From Trinickia fusca (GTDB taxonomy: Bacteria; Pseudomonadota; Gammaproteobacteria; Burkholderiales; Burkholderiaceae): a DNA stretch of 64,000 nucleotides. The first letter of the stretch is position 1. The number at the start of each line of letters is the position of its first letter. The notes beneath the pieces were generated by a model. It had not been told where the DNA came from and made no database searches. It was given only the letters and a program-made list of their open reading frames with translations. A program made the translations under genes and the position numbers. Shown piece after piece: positions 35,153 to 44,144 of the stretch. The stretch covers positions 713,548-777,547 of the forward strand of contig NZ_RBZV01000001.1 in the NCBI RefSeq assembly GCF_003628145.1. The letters run 5' to 3'.

Positions 35153-36490
35153 CTAACGCAGCACCTCAAAGCGCGTCCACGGCCACGAGGGCCGGTCGCG
35201 CATATAGCCGTTGAGCCAATTCCACTGCGGATGCCGCTTCATGAACGCCTGAGCATCGAACGGCCGCCCGCAGGGATGGCCCCACCGTGCCCAGAAAGCC
35301 AGATCGCGCGCCATTTCACTGTCGACCACTTTCCCGTCGTTCGCCCCCCACGGGTTGAAGGGTCCCTGATCGGAGCCGCCGAAGCGCGCGTCGTCGAGCT
35401 CCAGATGCCCGCATATCGTGCGCGAGCAGGGGTTGTCACTGCGATCGAGATAGACGTCGTGATGATCGGCCATCATCTCCTTGGCCACGTCGATGTCGAT
35501 ACGGCCATGATGCATTTCGGCAAGTTGCATGAAACGCAGGCGTCGTGCGCCGTTCTTGCGTACGTCGGTGTAGTCCTCGCCTTCGCCGAGGCATTCCTGA
35601 TTGCGGATCTTCAAATCCGTCGCCGTGTTGTAGCCGCTATAGAAACCATCCTTCGTGCTCTCGAAGGCCGAGGAGTGCAGTCCCAGTTCGTAGCGCGCGA
35701 TCTCGCCGGTCTTGGTATCGCCGAGCAGCCAGCTGTTCACATAGCCGCCGTTGTTCGAGATCGAGAACATCTCGCACCAGTCGCGGATACTGTTCGCGTA
35801 CTGTGTCGCCCGGCGTGAGCGGTAGAACTCGGGCGCGCCGGCTGCGTGGTAGCCGACGAAATTCGAGATCGTCGTCTCCGTGACCATCAGGCCGGCCGAG
35901 GTCAGCCAGAAATCGGTCAGGCTCGAGATGCAGCCGGGCAGGCCTTGCATGAGGATGCGGTTGCCCGAGTCCGGCACGATGTCGAAGACGACATTGAATG
36001 CGTCGCCGGCCGCATAGCGGTCCCACGAGTTGTGCGCCATGACGATACGGCCGTCGCGTGTGGCGCTGCCTGTGGCGATGAAGGCGCTGCAGTGGTGTCC
36101 GCGCCGGCCGCGCCACGGCTTCATGCCGAGTTGCGGATCGCGCGCGGCGGCCTGGCTCGGCCACCAGCTCTGCAGCAGGTCCATGTAGCCGTTCCAGGCC
36201 AGTACCTCTTCGAAGCGCAGCTTGGCGCCGTCGGCGATGCCCTGGATTTCGTCGGTGAATTCGCTGTCGAGCCGGGAGGAAAACTGCGCAAGCGCAGCCT
36301 TCGTGAACGTCTCGAAGTCTTCACCGGTATCCCACCGCGCCAGGTACTTGGCTGTGCGAATGGCGTTCTGGATTTCGGTCGCAAGCAACTGCCCATGCTG
36401 CTCGCCACGGTCGTACGGTTCACCTTCGATGTGGACGAAAATCCAACCAGCATGGTCGCGGCGCACAGCATCGAGGGATGGTTCGCTCAT
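35153..36490 (-). CDS. C45 / phospholipase B-like Ntn-hydrolase
   Basis: About 445 residues. The N-terminal YDRGEQHGQLLATEI is typical of the acyltransferase/C45 group. An internal Cys134 in HHCSAFIATG is the candidate self-cleavage nucleophile, followed by RIVMAHNSWDRY. SSLTDFWLTSAGLMVTETTISN matches the phospholipase-B-like proteins. These enzymes mature by autocatalytic cleavage before the Cys and hydrolyse amide or acyl bonds. No signal peptide is evident, so it is probably cytoplasmic unless exported otherwise. Substrate unknown. Confidence 0.8.
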   Translation of the reverse strand: MSEPSLDAVRRDHAGWIFVHIEGEPYDRGEQHGQLLATEIQNAIRTAKYLARWDTGEDFETFTKAALAQFSSRLDSEFTDEIQGIADGAKLRFEEVLAWNGYMDLLQSWWPSQAAARDPQLGMKPWRGRRGHHCSAFIATGSATRDGRIVMAHNSWDRYAAGDAFNVVFDIVPDSGNRILMQGLPGCISSLTDFWLTSAGLMVTETTISNFVGYHAAGAPEFYRSRRATQYANSIRDWCEMFSISNNGGYVNSWLLGDTKTGEIARYELGLHSSAFESTKDGFYSGYNTATDLKIRNQECLGEGEDYTDVRKNGARRLRFMQLAEMHHGRIDIDVAKEMMADHHDVYLDRSDNPCSRTICGHLELDDARFGGSDQGPFNPWGANDGKVVDSEMARDLAFWARWGHPCGRPFDAQAFMKRHPQWNWLNGYMRDRPSWPWTRFEVLR

Positions 36491-36663
36491 CTTCGCTCCG
36501 GATCGAATGGCCGGCGCAGGGGCGTCGATTCGACGCGCCTCGTGCAAGGCGCGCCACGCCCTGCGGCGTGGTTTTCATTGTAGAAAATATGCCACGCTTT
36601 GCCATCGGGTGCTGCGCGAGGACGCGCGTCGCGCAAGCACCGACGCGTCTGTCCTCTCGTGAT

Positions 36664-38397
36664 TCAGGTAGCCGGATTCATCCGACGGTAGGCGTCGAGC
36701 AGCGACGTCTTGTACACGGCCCCGAGCAGCTTGGGCGCTTCCAGGCTCGCGACGACGGGCAGCCGCTCCCCCTGGAAGGCGAGAAAGTGCTGCAATGCCT
36801 CGCCGATCGGCATGTCGGGGGTCAGCACCGCGAATTGGGGCTGCAAGTAATCGGCCGCCGTGCGCGACGACGTATCGCGCTTCTCGAGCAGGTCGGACGT
36901 GATGTCCTTGAGCGCGACGACACCGCGAAAGCACGCCGCTTCGTCGGTGACGTACAGGTACTTCACCGGGTATTCGAGAAACACGCGTGTCATGTCGTGC
37001 ACGCTCGCGTCGAGCGGCACGATCGTCTCGGCCGGCTTGATGAGCTCGTGCATCTGCGTCTCGCGCAGCCGGATGCGCTCCTGCTCGTCGGCATGGCGGC
37101 GCAGCGTGATTTCGTACATCGATGTCTTGCCGATCGCGCGCGAGACGAAATAGGCGACGACGCACGAGAGCATCAGCGGCAACACCACCTGATAGCTGAG
37201 CGTCATCTCGAAGATCATCAGAATCGCCATCAGCGGTGCCTGCGTCGCGCCCGCGAGGAAGGCGCCCATGCCGACCATTGCATAGGCGAACGCCCCCGAG
37301 GTGCCGTGCGGCCAGATCGCATGGGCGACGAGGCCGAACAGCGAGCCCAGCGTCGCGCCGACGAACAGCGTCGGCGTGAACACGCCGCCGACGGCGCCCG
37401 AGCCTACGGTGGCCGCCGTCGCGATGAGCTTGCAGCCGAGCACGACGAGCAGCGCGGTCCACGTCCAGGGCGAATGCAGGATCGCATTGACGACGCTGTA
37501 GCCGTTGCCCCAGACCTCGGGGACCCACACCGACACGATGCCGACCACCAGCCCGCCCAGCGCGAGCCGTACTGGCAGCGGCAACGGCAGGCGCTTGAAC
37601 TGGGCGCGTGAGGCGTCGAGCAGGTGCAGAAACTGCGGCGCCACCGCGCCGCACAGAAAGCCGAGGGCGACGAACAGCAGCACTTCGACGCCGGCAATGG
37701 CCGGAAATTCGGGCATTTCGTACGGCGGCCGGTAGCCGGCGAACTCGCGCATCGTGATGTTGGCGACGACCGACGCGACGACGACGGGCCCGAAGTTCTC
37801 CATCGCAATGGAGCCCAGCACGATTTCGGTGACGAAGAACGCGCCCGCGATCGGCGCGCTGTATGCCGACGTAATGCCGGCCGCGGCCCCGCAGGCGACG
37901 AGCAGGCGCAGGCGCGGCGGATCGAAATGCACCCAGCGGCCCACGATCGAGCCGGCCAGCGCCGCGAGCTGCACCATCGGTCCCTCACGGCCGATCGAGC
38001 CGCCGCAGCCGATCGTGAACAGCGACGAGACGCTGCGCCACACGCTGGTCCAGACCGGTACGACACCGTCGCCGATCGCGATCGCCTCCATGTAATCGGA
38101 GTTGGCCTGCTTGTCGGCGTGGCGGCGCGCGATCAGCAGGAAGACGCCGGCGACGAGGCCGCCAGCGGCGGGTAGCCAGATGCGCACGGTCCAGGGCAGC
38201 GCGCGCGCCATCGCGACGAAGCTGCCGGAGTGGCCCGTGAACAGCCATTGGAAGAAATCGATCGCGTGACGGAACGCGATGGTCGCGAATGCCCCGAGCA
38301 CGCCGGTGACGACGGCCCACACGAGCATCGTATGAGCATCGGACAGTCGGAAGAGGGCCTGAGCGCGGGTGCGCAGACGAAGCAGAAATGAGAGCAC
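36664..38397 (-). CDS. ClC-family chloride channel/antiporter with C-terminal CBS pair
   Basis: About 577 residues with the GTG at 38397; the frame stays open to a TTG at 38466, so the start is uncertain. Selectivity-filter motifs GSIGREGP and GGVFTPTLFVG, and the preceding SAYSAPIAGAFF, place it in the ClC family. Two CBS domains (~440-575) follow the membrane part (ETIVPLDASVHDMTRVFLEYP; FAVLTPDMPIGEALQHFL), giving nucleotide-type regulation. It moves chloride (or fluoride) across the inner membrane, as channel or H+ antiporter. Confidence 0.92.
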   Translation of the reverse strand: MLSFLLRLRTRAQALFRLSDAHTMLVWAVVTGVLGAFATIAFRHAIDFFQWLFTGHSGSFVAMARALPWTVRIWLPAAGGLVAGVFLLIARRHADKQANSDYMEAIAIGDGVVPVWTSVWRSVSSLFTIGCGGSIGREGPMVQLAALAGSIVGRWVHFDPPRLRLLVACGAAAGITSAYSAPIAGAFFVTEIVLGSIAMENFGPVVVASVVANITMREFAGYRPPYEMPEFPAIAGVEVLLFVALGFLCGAVAPQFLHLLDASRAQFKRLPLPLPVRLALGGLVVGIVSVWVPEVWGNGYSVVNAILHSPWTWTALLVVLGCKLIATAATVGSGAVGGVFTPTLFVGATLGSLFGLVAHAIWPHGTSGAFAYAMVGMGAFLAGATQAPLMAILMIFEMTLSYQVVLPLMLSCVVAYFVSRAIGKTSMYEITLRRHADEQERIRLRETQMHELIKPAETIVPLDASVHDMTRVFLEYPVKYLYVTDEAACFRGVVALKDITSDLLEKRDTSSRTAADYLQPQFAVLTPDMPIGEALQHFLAFQGERLPVVASLEAPKLLGAVYKTSLLDAYRRMNPAT

Positions 38398-38499
38398 GGC
38401 AAGGTAGACGGTTTTCGGCCGAGCGCAAGGATAGCACCGGCTGCGCGCGCGAGCGTCTCGCGCCAAGGCCCTGCTCGCGCGGGCCGCGCGCCCGGTGTC

Positions 38500-39234
38500 T
38501 CAGCGCAGCGCCTTATCGAGTTCGGGGTAGTGGCGAAAGATGCCGGTTTCGTTGAACGGGATGCGCCGCGGCGAAGCCAGATAGGCCTCGATGTTCGGCA
38601 GCGCGGCTACGCGCGTGTGTAACGCGGTGAGGCGCGGGTAGTGCGCGTCGAACCGCTTCATCGCGCGAGGAAAGGCATAGCGTAGGCCCTCGATCACCTG
38701 GAACATCGACAAATCGACGTAGGTGAGGGCATCGCCGAACAGATGAGCGTCGCCACGCGGATTCTGCGTGAGCACGCGCTCGAAGTAGCGCATGAACTTC
38801 GGCAGCCGATGGTCGAGAAACTCGGTGGCGCGCGCCTTCGAGGCTTCCTTCTGTTCTTCGTAGTATTGGCGGCTCGCGATCGGGTGGTGCGTGTCGTGCA
38901 CTTCGGTCACGAAGTCGGCGATCGTCAGCTGCAGGCCGTGCACGACGTAGCGCCGGTCGTCTTGCGGCGCCAGACCGAGCTTCGGCCCAAGGTAGTGCAG
39001 GATATTCGCCGTGTGCGGCACGATGAGGTCGCCATCCTTGAGGAACGGCGGGGCGAACGGAATGTACGGTTCGGTCTTGCTCTCGATGAGCGCGAGCATG
39101 GCACCGGTGCCGAGACCGTCCTCGGCGCGCCCGCGCGCGACATCGACGTAGGGCGAGCGCGCCTGTTCGAGCGTGAGCCGCACGAATTCGCCACGGCCTT
39201 GCAAACCATCCCAGTAGTGAAGCTCATAGGCCAT
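38500..39234 (-). CDS. Glutathione S-transferase
   Basis: 244 residues. N-terminal thioredoxin-like domain begins YELHYWDGLQGRGEFVRLTLEQA, with Tyr near residue 7 as candidate catalytic residue, and HTANILHYLG as glutathione-binding helix. The all-helical C-terminal domain includes LFGDALTYVDLSMFQVIEGL, the N-capping motif of GSTs. It conjugates or reduces substrates with glutathione in the cytoplasm. Single gene. Confidence 0.9.
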   Translation of the reverse strand: MAYELHYWDGLQGRGEFVRLTLEQARSPYVDVARGRAEDGLGTGAMLALIESKTEPYIPFAPPFLKDGDLIVPHTANILHYLGPKLGLAPQDDRRYVVHGLQLTIADFVTEVHDTHHPIASRQYYEEQKEASKARATEFLDHRLPKFMRYFERVLTQNPRGDAHLFGDALTYVDLSMFQVIEGLRYAFPRAMKRFDAHYPRLTALHTRVAALPNIEAYLASPRRIPFNETGIFRHYPELDKALR

Positions 39235-39290
39235 CGATGCGTCCTCCCGAGTACGGCGTCATGCCGCGCCGCTATGATCGCTCGCCAACG

Positions 39291-39332
39291 AAGCGCGCGG
39301 CAACCTCGAGCGATTCGAGGTGCCGCGCGCTT
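39291..39332. terminator. Long hairpin between the GST promoter and the YeiH gene end
   Basis: Outer arms AAGCGCGCGGCA / TGCCGCGCGCTT plus an inner ACCTCGA / TCGAGGT stem, followed on the plus strand by TTTTG. Probably terminates the minus-strand transcript of the YeiH gene or protects its end; the T-run is on the plus side. Confidence 0.55.
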
Positions 39333-39382
39333 TTGCTTGTTGGACCGCCCTGAGCGGGTACAGGCAAGGGGAGCCGGATGGG

Positions 39383-40465
39383 TTAGCCAGCCAGCCGCTC
39401 GACCGCCCACGTGATCGCCAGGCCGCCGGTGCAGAGCCACACGAACAGGATCAGGCCCGTCGCGAGCGCCCGCGGGCCCGCCTTGCGCACTTGGGCGATC
39501 TGCGTCTCGATGCCGAGCGCCGTCATGGCCATCGTCAGCGCGAACGTATCGACCGCGTTCATCGTCTGCGTGGCCACCGCCGGCAGGACATGCAGCGAAT
39601 TGACGATCACGCAGCCGAGAAAGCCGAGTGCGAACCAGGGCACGGCCACCTTGCGCGGCGCATGGCCGTGGCTGCCGGCTGCCGCATGCGACCCGCGCCG
39701 GGCGAACCACAGGCCGAGTGCGAGCAGCACCGGCACGAGCAGCATCACGCGCGTCATCTTCACGATCGTCGCAACGTGCGTGGCCTCGAGGCTCACATTG
39801 CTGGCCGCGCCGACGACTTGCGCGACTTCATGGATGGTGCCCCCGAAAAAGAGCCCGACGCCGAGTGTATCGAGCGGCAGCCAGCCGGCGTGATAGGCGA
39901 TCGGGTAGACGAACATCGCCAGCGTGCCGAACAGCACGACGCTGCCCACAGCCACGGCGCTCTTTTCCGGCTTCGATTGCAGCGTCGACTCGAACGCGAG
40001 CACGGCTGCGGCGCCACAGATCGCGCTGCCGGCCGCCGTCAGGATGGCCGTATCGCGGTCGAGCTTGAACAGCTTCATCCCGACCCACACGCCGACTGCG
40101 AGCGTGCTTACCACGACGAGCACCGACACCGCGAGGCCCGGCAGGCCGACCTGCGCGATTTCCTGCAGACTGACACGCAAGCCGAAAAACGCGACGGCGA
40201 TGCGTAGCAGCTTGCGTGCCGAGAAGTTGACGCCGGCAGCCCAGTGCGCGGGCATGCCGGCGCGCAGTGTGTTGCCGTAGAGGGCGCCGGCCACAATGCC
40301 GACGATGAGCGGACTCACACCGAGCCCGGCGATCGCCGGCAGCGAGGCGAGGCGTGTGACGGCGGCGGCAAACAGCCCGACGAACAAGATGCCGTTGAGC
40401 TGGCCGTGCGATGCGCCGGTGGCAGCGGTGCCCGGCGCGGGCGAGAGAGTGTGCGATTGAGACAT
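39383..40465 (-). CDS. yeiH: YeiH family putative sulfate/sulfite-type exporter (UPF0324)
   Basis: About 360 residues and around 10-11 membrane helices. Family motifs: LGVSPLIVGIVAGALYGN, GMPAHWAAGVNFSARKLLRIAVAFFGLRVS, ILTAAGSAICGAAAVLAF and FGGTIHEVAQVVGAA. ATG 40465 is preferred; an in-frame ATG exists at 40540. The family is annotated as putative sulfate exporter, substrate not firmly known. It is divergent from a LysR gene, the same gene pairing as yeiE-yeiH in enterobacteria. Confidence 0.9.
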   Translation of the reverse strand: MSQSHTLSPAPGTAATGASHGQLNGILFVGLFAAAVTRLASLPAIAGLGVSPLIVGIVAGALYGNTLRAGMPAHWAAGVNFSARKLLRIAVAFFGLRVSLQEIAQVGLPGLAVSVLVVVSTLAVGVWVGMKLFKLDRDTAILTAAGSAICGAAAVLAFESTLQSKPEKSAVAVGSVVLFGTLAMFVYPIAYHAGWLPLDTLGVGLFFGGTIHEVAQVVGAASNVSLEATHVATIVKMTRVMLLVPVLLALGLWFARRGSHAAAGSHGHAPRKVAVPWFALGFLGCVIVNSLHVLPAVATQTMNAVDTFALTMAMTALGIETQIAQVRKAGPRALATGLILFVWLCTGGLAITWAVERLAG

Positions 40466-40580
40466 AAGGATCAGACGAACCGATGTTGTTGTTCGATGTG
40501 CTAATACTAATCGGCGTATATCGTTATGAAAAATCGTCATTTGCGACGTACAATATCAGCTGAGCCGATAGTTGATCGAA

Positions 40581-41471
40581 ATGACCCCTGACCAGCTGAT
40601 AACTTTCGCCGCCGTCGCCGAGCACTTGAACATCAGCCGGGCGGCCGTTGCTTTGCACCTGTCGCAACCGGCGGTGTCGGGCCAGCTGCGCCAGTTGCAG
40701 GATGAATTCGGCGAACCGCTGTACCGCCGCGACGGCCGCGGTGTGCGGCTCACGCCAAGCGGCGCGCAGCTCGCCGAGTACGCGCTGCGGCTGCGCGAGA
40801 CGTACCGTCAGGCCCATGCGTACCGCGATGCGCTGCGCGGCGTCGCACACGGCACGCTGCGCATCGGAGCGAGCACGACGCTCGCAAGCTATCTGCTGCC
40901 TTATCTGATCGCCGAGTTTCAACGGCGCTTCCCCGCGGTCACGATCCAGACGGCCGGCGGCAACACGGCCGAGATCGTCGGGGCGCTGGCGTCGCTCGAC
41001 ATCGCCATGATCGAAGGCCCCGTCGGGGCGGACCTGCCCGAGGGCACCGGCGTGCATGTCTGGCGCGAAGACGAGATCGTCGCGATCGTGCCGCGCGACC
41101 ATCCGCTGGCTGGGCGAGGCGCGCCCGGTGTCACGTTCGCGGCGCTCGGCGCCTATCCGCAGGTGGCGCGCGAAGAGGGCTCGGGGGTACGCCAGTTGGT
41201 CGAGCAGGCTTTCGCTCAAGCCGGTGTGTCGATCCGCGTGGCGCTCGAGGTCACCGGCGTCGAGGGTGTCAAGGAAGCCGTGCGCGCGGGCATGGGGGTC
41301 GGCTTCGTTTCGGCGATGGCGATGCGGCACGAAGACGACGCGCTCAAGCGCCTGTCGATTGCCCCGCAGCCGCTGACGCGGCACTTTTCGATTCTCGTGC
41401 CGCATGAAGGGGCACCATCACACGTCGCCGCATCGTTTCTCGAACTCTGCTTGTTGTCGTCGGACGAATAA
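40581..41471 (+). CDS. yeiE: LysR-family regulator, YeiE/CbbR-like, divergent from yeiH
   Basis: About 296 residues. Winged HTH at 1-60: LITFAAVAEHLNISRAAVALHLSQPAVSGQLRQLQDEFG, then the co-inducer domain (RIGASTTLASYLLPYLIAEF; VTGVEGVKEAVRAGMGVGFVSAM). The arrangement and the family suggest it activates yeiH. The intergenic stretch (40466-40580) is AT-rich with several T-N11-A type half-sites. Which effector it senses is unknown. Confidence 0.85.
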   Translation: MTPDQLITFAAVAEHLNISRAAVALHLSQPAVSGQLRQLQDEFGEPLYRRDGRGVRLTPSGAQLAEYALRLRETYRQAHAYRDALRGVAHGTLRIGASTTLASYLLPYLIAEFQRRFPAVTIQTAGGNTAEIVGALASLDIAMIEGPVGADLPEGTGVHVWREDEIVAIVPRDHPLAGRGAPGVTFAALGAYPQVAREEGSGVRQLVEQAFAQAGVSIRVALEVTGVEGVKEAVRAGMGVGFVSAMAMRHEDDALKRLSIAPQPLTRHFSILVPHEGAPSHVAASFLELCLLSSDE

Positions 41472-41566
41472 GCCCAGCGTCCTCGGGACTTTCCACTATG
41501 GCGCGGCCTTTGCGGCGCGGTCATCATCGTTTTGAGGCGAGCGGGATCGCCCTTTTTTTTCTTAGA

Positions 41567-41588
41567 CAAATGGAACCGGTTCCATTTG
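41567..41588. promoter_or_regulatory. PtxS-like palindromic operator in front of the ketogluconate genes
   Basis: A perfect 22-bp palindrome with core AAATGGAACCGGTTCCATTT, 112 bases upstream of the kinase start. The known PtxS operator in Pseudomonas, TGAAACCGGTTTCA, has the same layout (AACCGGTT centre). The LacI-type regulator coded at 45359-46426 is the obvious binder. Confidence 0.85.
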
Positions 41589-41699
41589 AGAATTTACCGC
41601 CATATGGCACCGAATTGCCGCATGACGCGAGTGCGCGCGTCGACGATGCGAAGCGCTGCGTCGCTTGACTAGCTGCCGCTAGAAACGAGGAGTTTGTCG

Positions 41700-42665
41700 A
41701 TGTCTTTCCCTCTGGATGTGCTGACCTATGGTGAAGCGATGGCGCTGTTCGTGGCCGACGAACCGGGCGAGCTCGCCGATGTTACGCACTTCACGAAACG
41801 GGTCTCGGGCGCCGAGCTGAACGTGGCGATCGGTCTCGCGCGGCTTGGCTTCAAGGTCGGCTGGATGAGCCGTGTCGGGCGTGATTCGTTCGGCGCCCAT
41901 GTGCTCGAGACGCTGGCCCGCGAGCACATCGACGCGCGTCGCGTCATCGTCGACGCGCGCCACGCGACGGGTTTTCAACTCAAGTCGAGGCAGACGGACG
42001 GACGCGATCCCGCAGTCGAGTACTTCCGCAAGGGTTCGGCCGCGAGCTACCTGTCGCGCGACGATTACGTGGCCGAGTACGCGCTCGCCGCCCGCCATTT
42101 GCATCTGACGGGCGTCGCACCCGCGATCTCGGCCAGCTCGCACGAACTCGCGCTGCATCTGGCGCACGAAATGCGCGCGGCCGGCAAGACGATTTCGTTC
42201 GATCCGAACCTGCGCCCGACGCTGTGGCCGTCGCGTGAGGTGATGGTCATCGCACTGAACCGGCTGGCGGCAAGAGCCGACTGGGTGCTGCCCGGCCTCA
42301 GCGAGGGGCTCGTCCTGACGGGCTTCGATACGCCAGAGGACATCGCCGCGTTCTACCTCGACGCCGGCGCGGGCGGCGTCGTCGTCAAGCTCGGTGCACG
42401 CGGTGCGTACTTCCGCACGGCCGACGATTCGGGCTATGTGGCCGCGCAGCCGGTCGAGATGGTCGTCGATACGGTCGGCGCGGGCGACGGCTTTGCGGTC
42501 GGCGTGATCAGCGCGCTGCTCGAAGGCCGGGCGCCGCTTGACGCCGTCGTGCGCGGCAACCGCATCGGCGCGCTCGCGATTCAGGCTATCGGCGACTCCG
42601 AAGGGTTGCCGACGCGTGCGGAGCTCGCCCGGCTCGAACGCCTGGGGGCGCTGGAGTTGCTGTAA
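41700..42665 (+). CDS. PfkB-family sugar-acid kinase (2-keto-gluconate / 2-keto-3-deoxygluconate kinase)
   Basis: 321 residues; ATG 41700 has GAGGAG 8 bases upstream. Both PfkB signatures: GAELNVAIGLARLGFKVGW and DTVGAGDGFAVGVIS (catalytic Asp at the GAGD). Substrate-recognition part resembles KdgK. The neighbouring transporter, D-2-hydroxyacid reductase and PtxS-like LacI match the kgu operon order (kguK-kguT-kguD, ptxS) of Pseudomonas, so phosphorylation of 2-ketogluconate is likely; KdgK activity is the alternative. kguE is absent. Confidence 0.88.
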   Translation: MSFPLDVLTYGEAMALFVADEPGELADVTHFTKRVSGAELNVAIGLARLGFKVGWMSRVGRDSFGAHVLETLAREHIDARRVIVDARHATGFQLKSRQTDGRDPAVEYFRKGSAASYLSRDDYVAEYALAARHLHLTGVAPAISASSHELALHLAHEMRAAGKTISFDPNLRPTLWPSREVMVIALNRLAARADWVLPGLSEGLVLTGFDTPEDIAAFYLDAGAGGVVVKLGARGAYFRTADDSGYVAAQPVEMVVDTVGAGDGFAVGVISALLEGRAPLDAVVRGNRIGALAIQAIGDSEGLPTRAELARLERLGALELL

Positions 42666-42821
42666 TTCATCCATCAGTATCAGACTGGCTGCGCAACGAC
42701 AGACCGGTTCTGGTAGCGACAACACGAAGGCGGTGAGGCACGCTTGCCTACATTGCACGAGACACTGACCGAAACAGACGCCGCGCGCGTGCGCGCCGGC
42801 GTCAATGCTCAGGAGATACTC

Positions 42822-44108
42822 ATGCCTGTCACGCTCGCGCCGCGCCGCTGGTGGACGATCATGCCGATCGTCTTCATCACATACAGCCTCGCTTATCTGG
42901 ATCGCGCGAACTTCGGCTTTGCCGCGGCTGCCGGCATCAACCGGGATCTCGGTATCGGGCCGGGGCTCTCATCGCTGATCGGCGCGCTGTTTTTTCTCGG
43001 CTATTTTTTCTTTCAGATTCCCGGCGCGATCTATGCCGAACGTCGCAGCGTGCGCAAGCTCGTGTTCGTCAGCCTGGTGCTGTGGGGCGGGTGCGCGGCG
43101 CTGACGGGTATCGTCAGCAACCCGGTGTCGTTGATGGCGCTGCGCTTTTTGCTCGGCGTCGTCGAGGCGGCCGTCATGCCCGCCATGCTGATCTTCATCA
43201 GCAACTGGTTCACGAAGGCCGAACGCTCGCGTGCCAACACATTCCTCATCCTCGGCAATCCCGTGACGGTGCTGTGGATGTCGGTGCTCTCGGGCTACCT
43301 CGTGCATGCGTTCGGGTGGCGGCAGATGTTCGTCGCGGAAGGGCTGCCGGCCGTCATCTGGGCGTTCTGCTGGTGGTGCGCCGTCAAGGACCAGCCCAGC
43401 GAGGCGACCTGGCTTACCCGCGCGGACAAGCGTGCGCTCGATGCCGTGCTGGCCTCCGAGCAGGCCACCATCAAGCCCGTGCGCAACTATGGCGAAGCCT
43501 TTCGTTCGCCCGCCGTCGTCAAGCTGTGCGCGCAATACTTCTGCTGGAGCATCGGCGTGTACGGCTTCGTCCTGTGGCTGCCCTCGATCCTCAAGAACAG
43601 CGCTGCGCTCGGCATGGTGGCGACGGGCTGGCTGTCGGCGCTGCCGTATTTGCTGGCCACGCTCGCGATGCTCGCCGCGTCGTGGGCGTCGGACAAGCGC
43701 CGCGCGCGCAAGGCATTCGTCTGGCCGTTCCTGCTCGTGGGCGCTTGCGCGTTCGCGGCATCGTATGCGCTCGGTGCCGCGCATGTCTGGCTTTCGTATG
43801 CGCTGCTCGTGATCGCCGGCGCGGCGATGTACGCACCGTACGGGCCGTTCTTTGCGATCGTGCCGGAGTTGCTGCCCAGGAACGTGGCCGGCGGGGCCAT
43901 GGCGCTCATCAACGGCATGGGTGCGTTGGGCTCGTTCGTCGGCTCGTACGTCGTCGGCTACCTGAACGGCGTAACGGGCTCCCCGGCCGCGTCGTATGCG
44001 TTCATGAGCGTCGCGTTGCTGGCGGCCGTCGTGCTGACGCTGGCCGTGAGGGCCGAACCCGAGCAGCCGTCGATATTCGTCGGGCGGGCTCATCTATCCG
44101 GCAAGTGA
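42822..44108 (+). CDS. kguT: MFS transporter (anion:cation symporter family; probable 2-ketogluconate permease)
   Basis: About 428 residues; ATG 42822 follows AGGAG. Twelve helices; ACS/phthalate-permease-type motifs: YSLAYLDRANFGFAAAAG in helix 1 and GVVEAAVMPAMLIFISNWF in helix 4, and FAIVPELLPRNVAGGAMALINGMGALGSF near the end. The ACS group imports sugar acids and aromatic acids with protons. Context (kinase, reductase, LacI) points to 2-ketogluconate. The gene starts 156 bases after the kinase gene. Confidence 0.88.
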   Translation: MPVTLAPRRWWTIMPIVFITYSLAYLDRANFGFAAAAGINRDLGIGPGLSSLIGALFFLGYFFFQIPGAIYAERRSVRKLVFVSLVLWGGCAALTGIVSNPVSLMALRFLLGVVEAAVMPAMLIFISNWFTKAERSRANTFLILGNPVTVLWMSVLSGYLVHAFGWRQMFVAEGLPAVIWAFCWWCAVKDQPSEATWLTRADKRALDAVLASEQATIKPVRNYGEAFRSPAVVKLCAQYFCWSIGVYGFVLWLPSILKNSAALGMVATGWLSALPYLLATLAMLAASWASDKRRARKAFVWPFLLVGACAFAASYALGAAHVWLSYALLVIAGAAMYAPYGPFFAIVPELLPRNVAGGAMALINGMGALGSFVGSYVVGYLNGVTGSPAASYAFMSVALLAAVVLTLAVRAEPEQPSIFVGRAHLSGK

Positions 44109-44144
44109 GCCGATCGAACCGACACCATGTGATTGATTGATGCC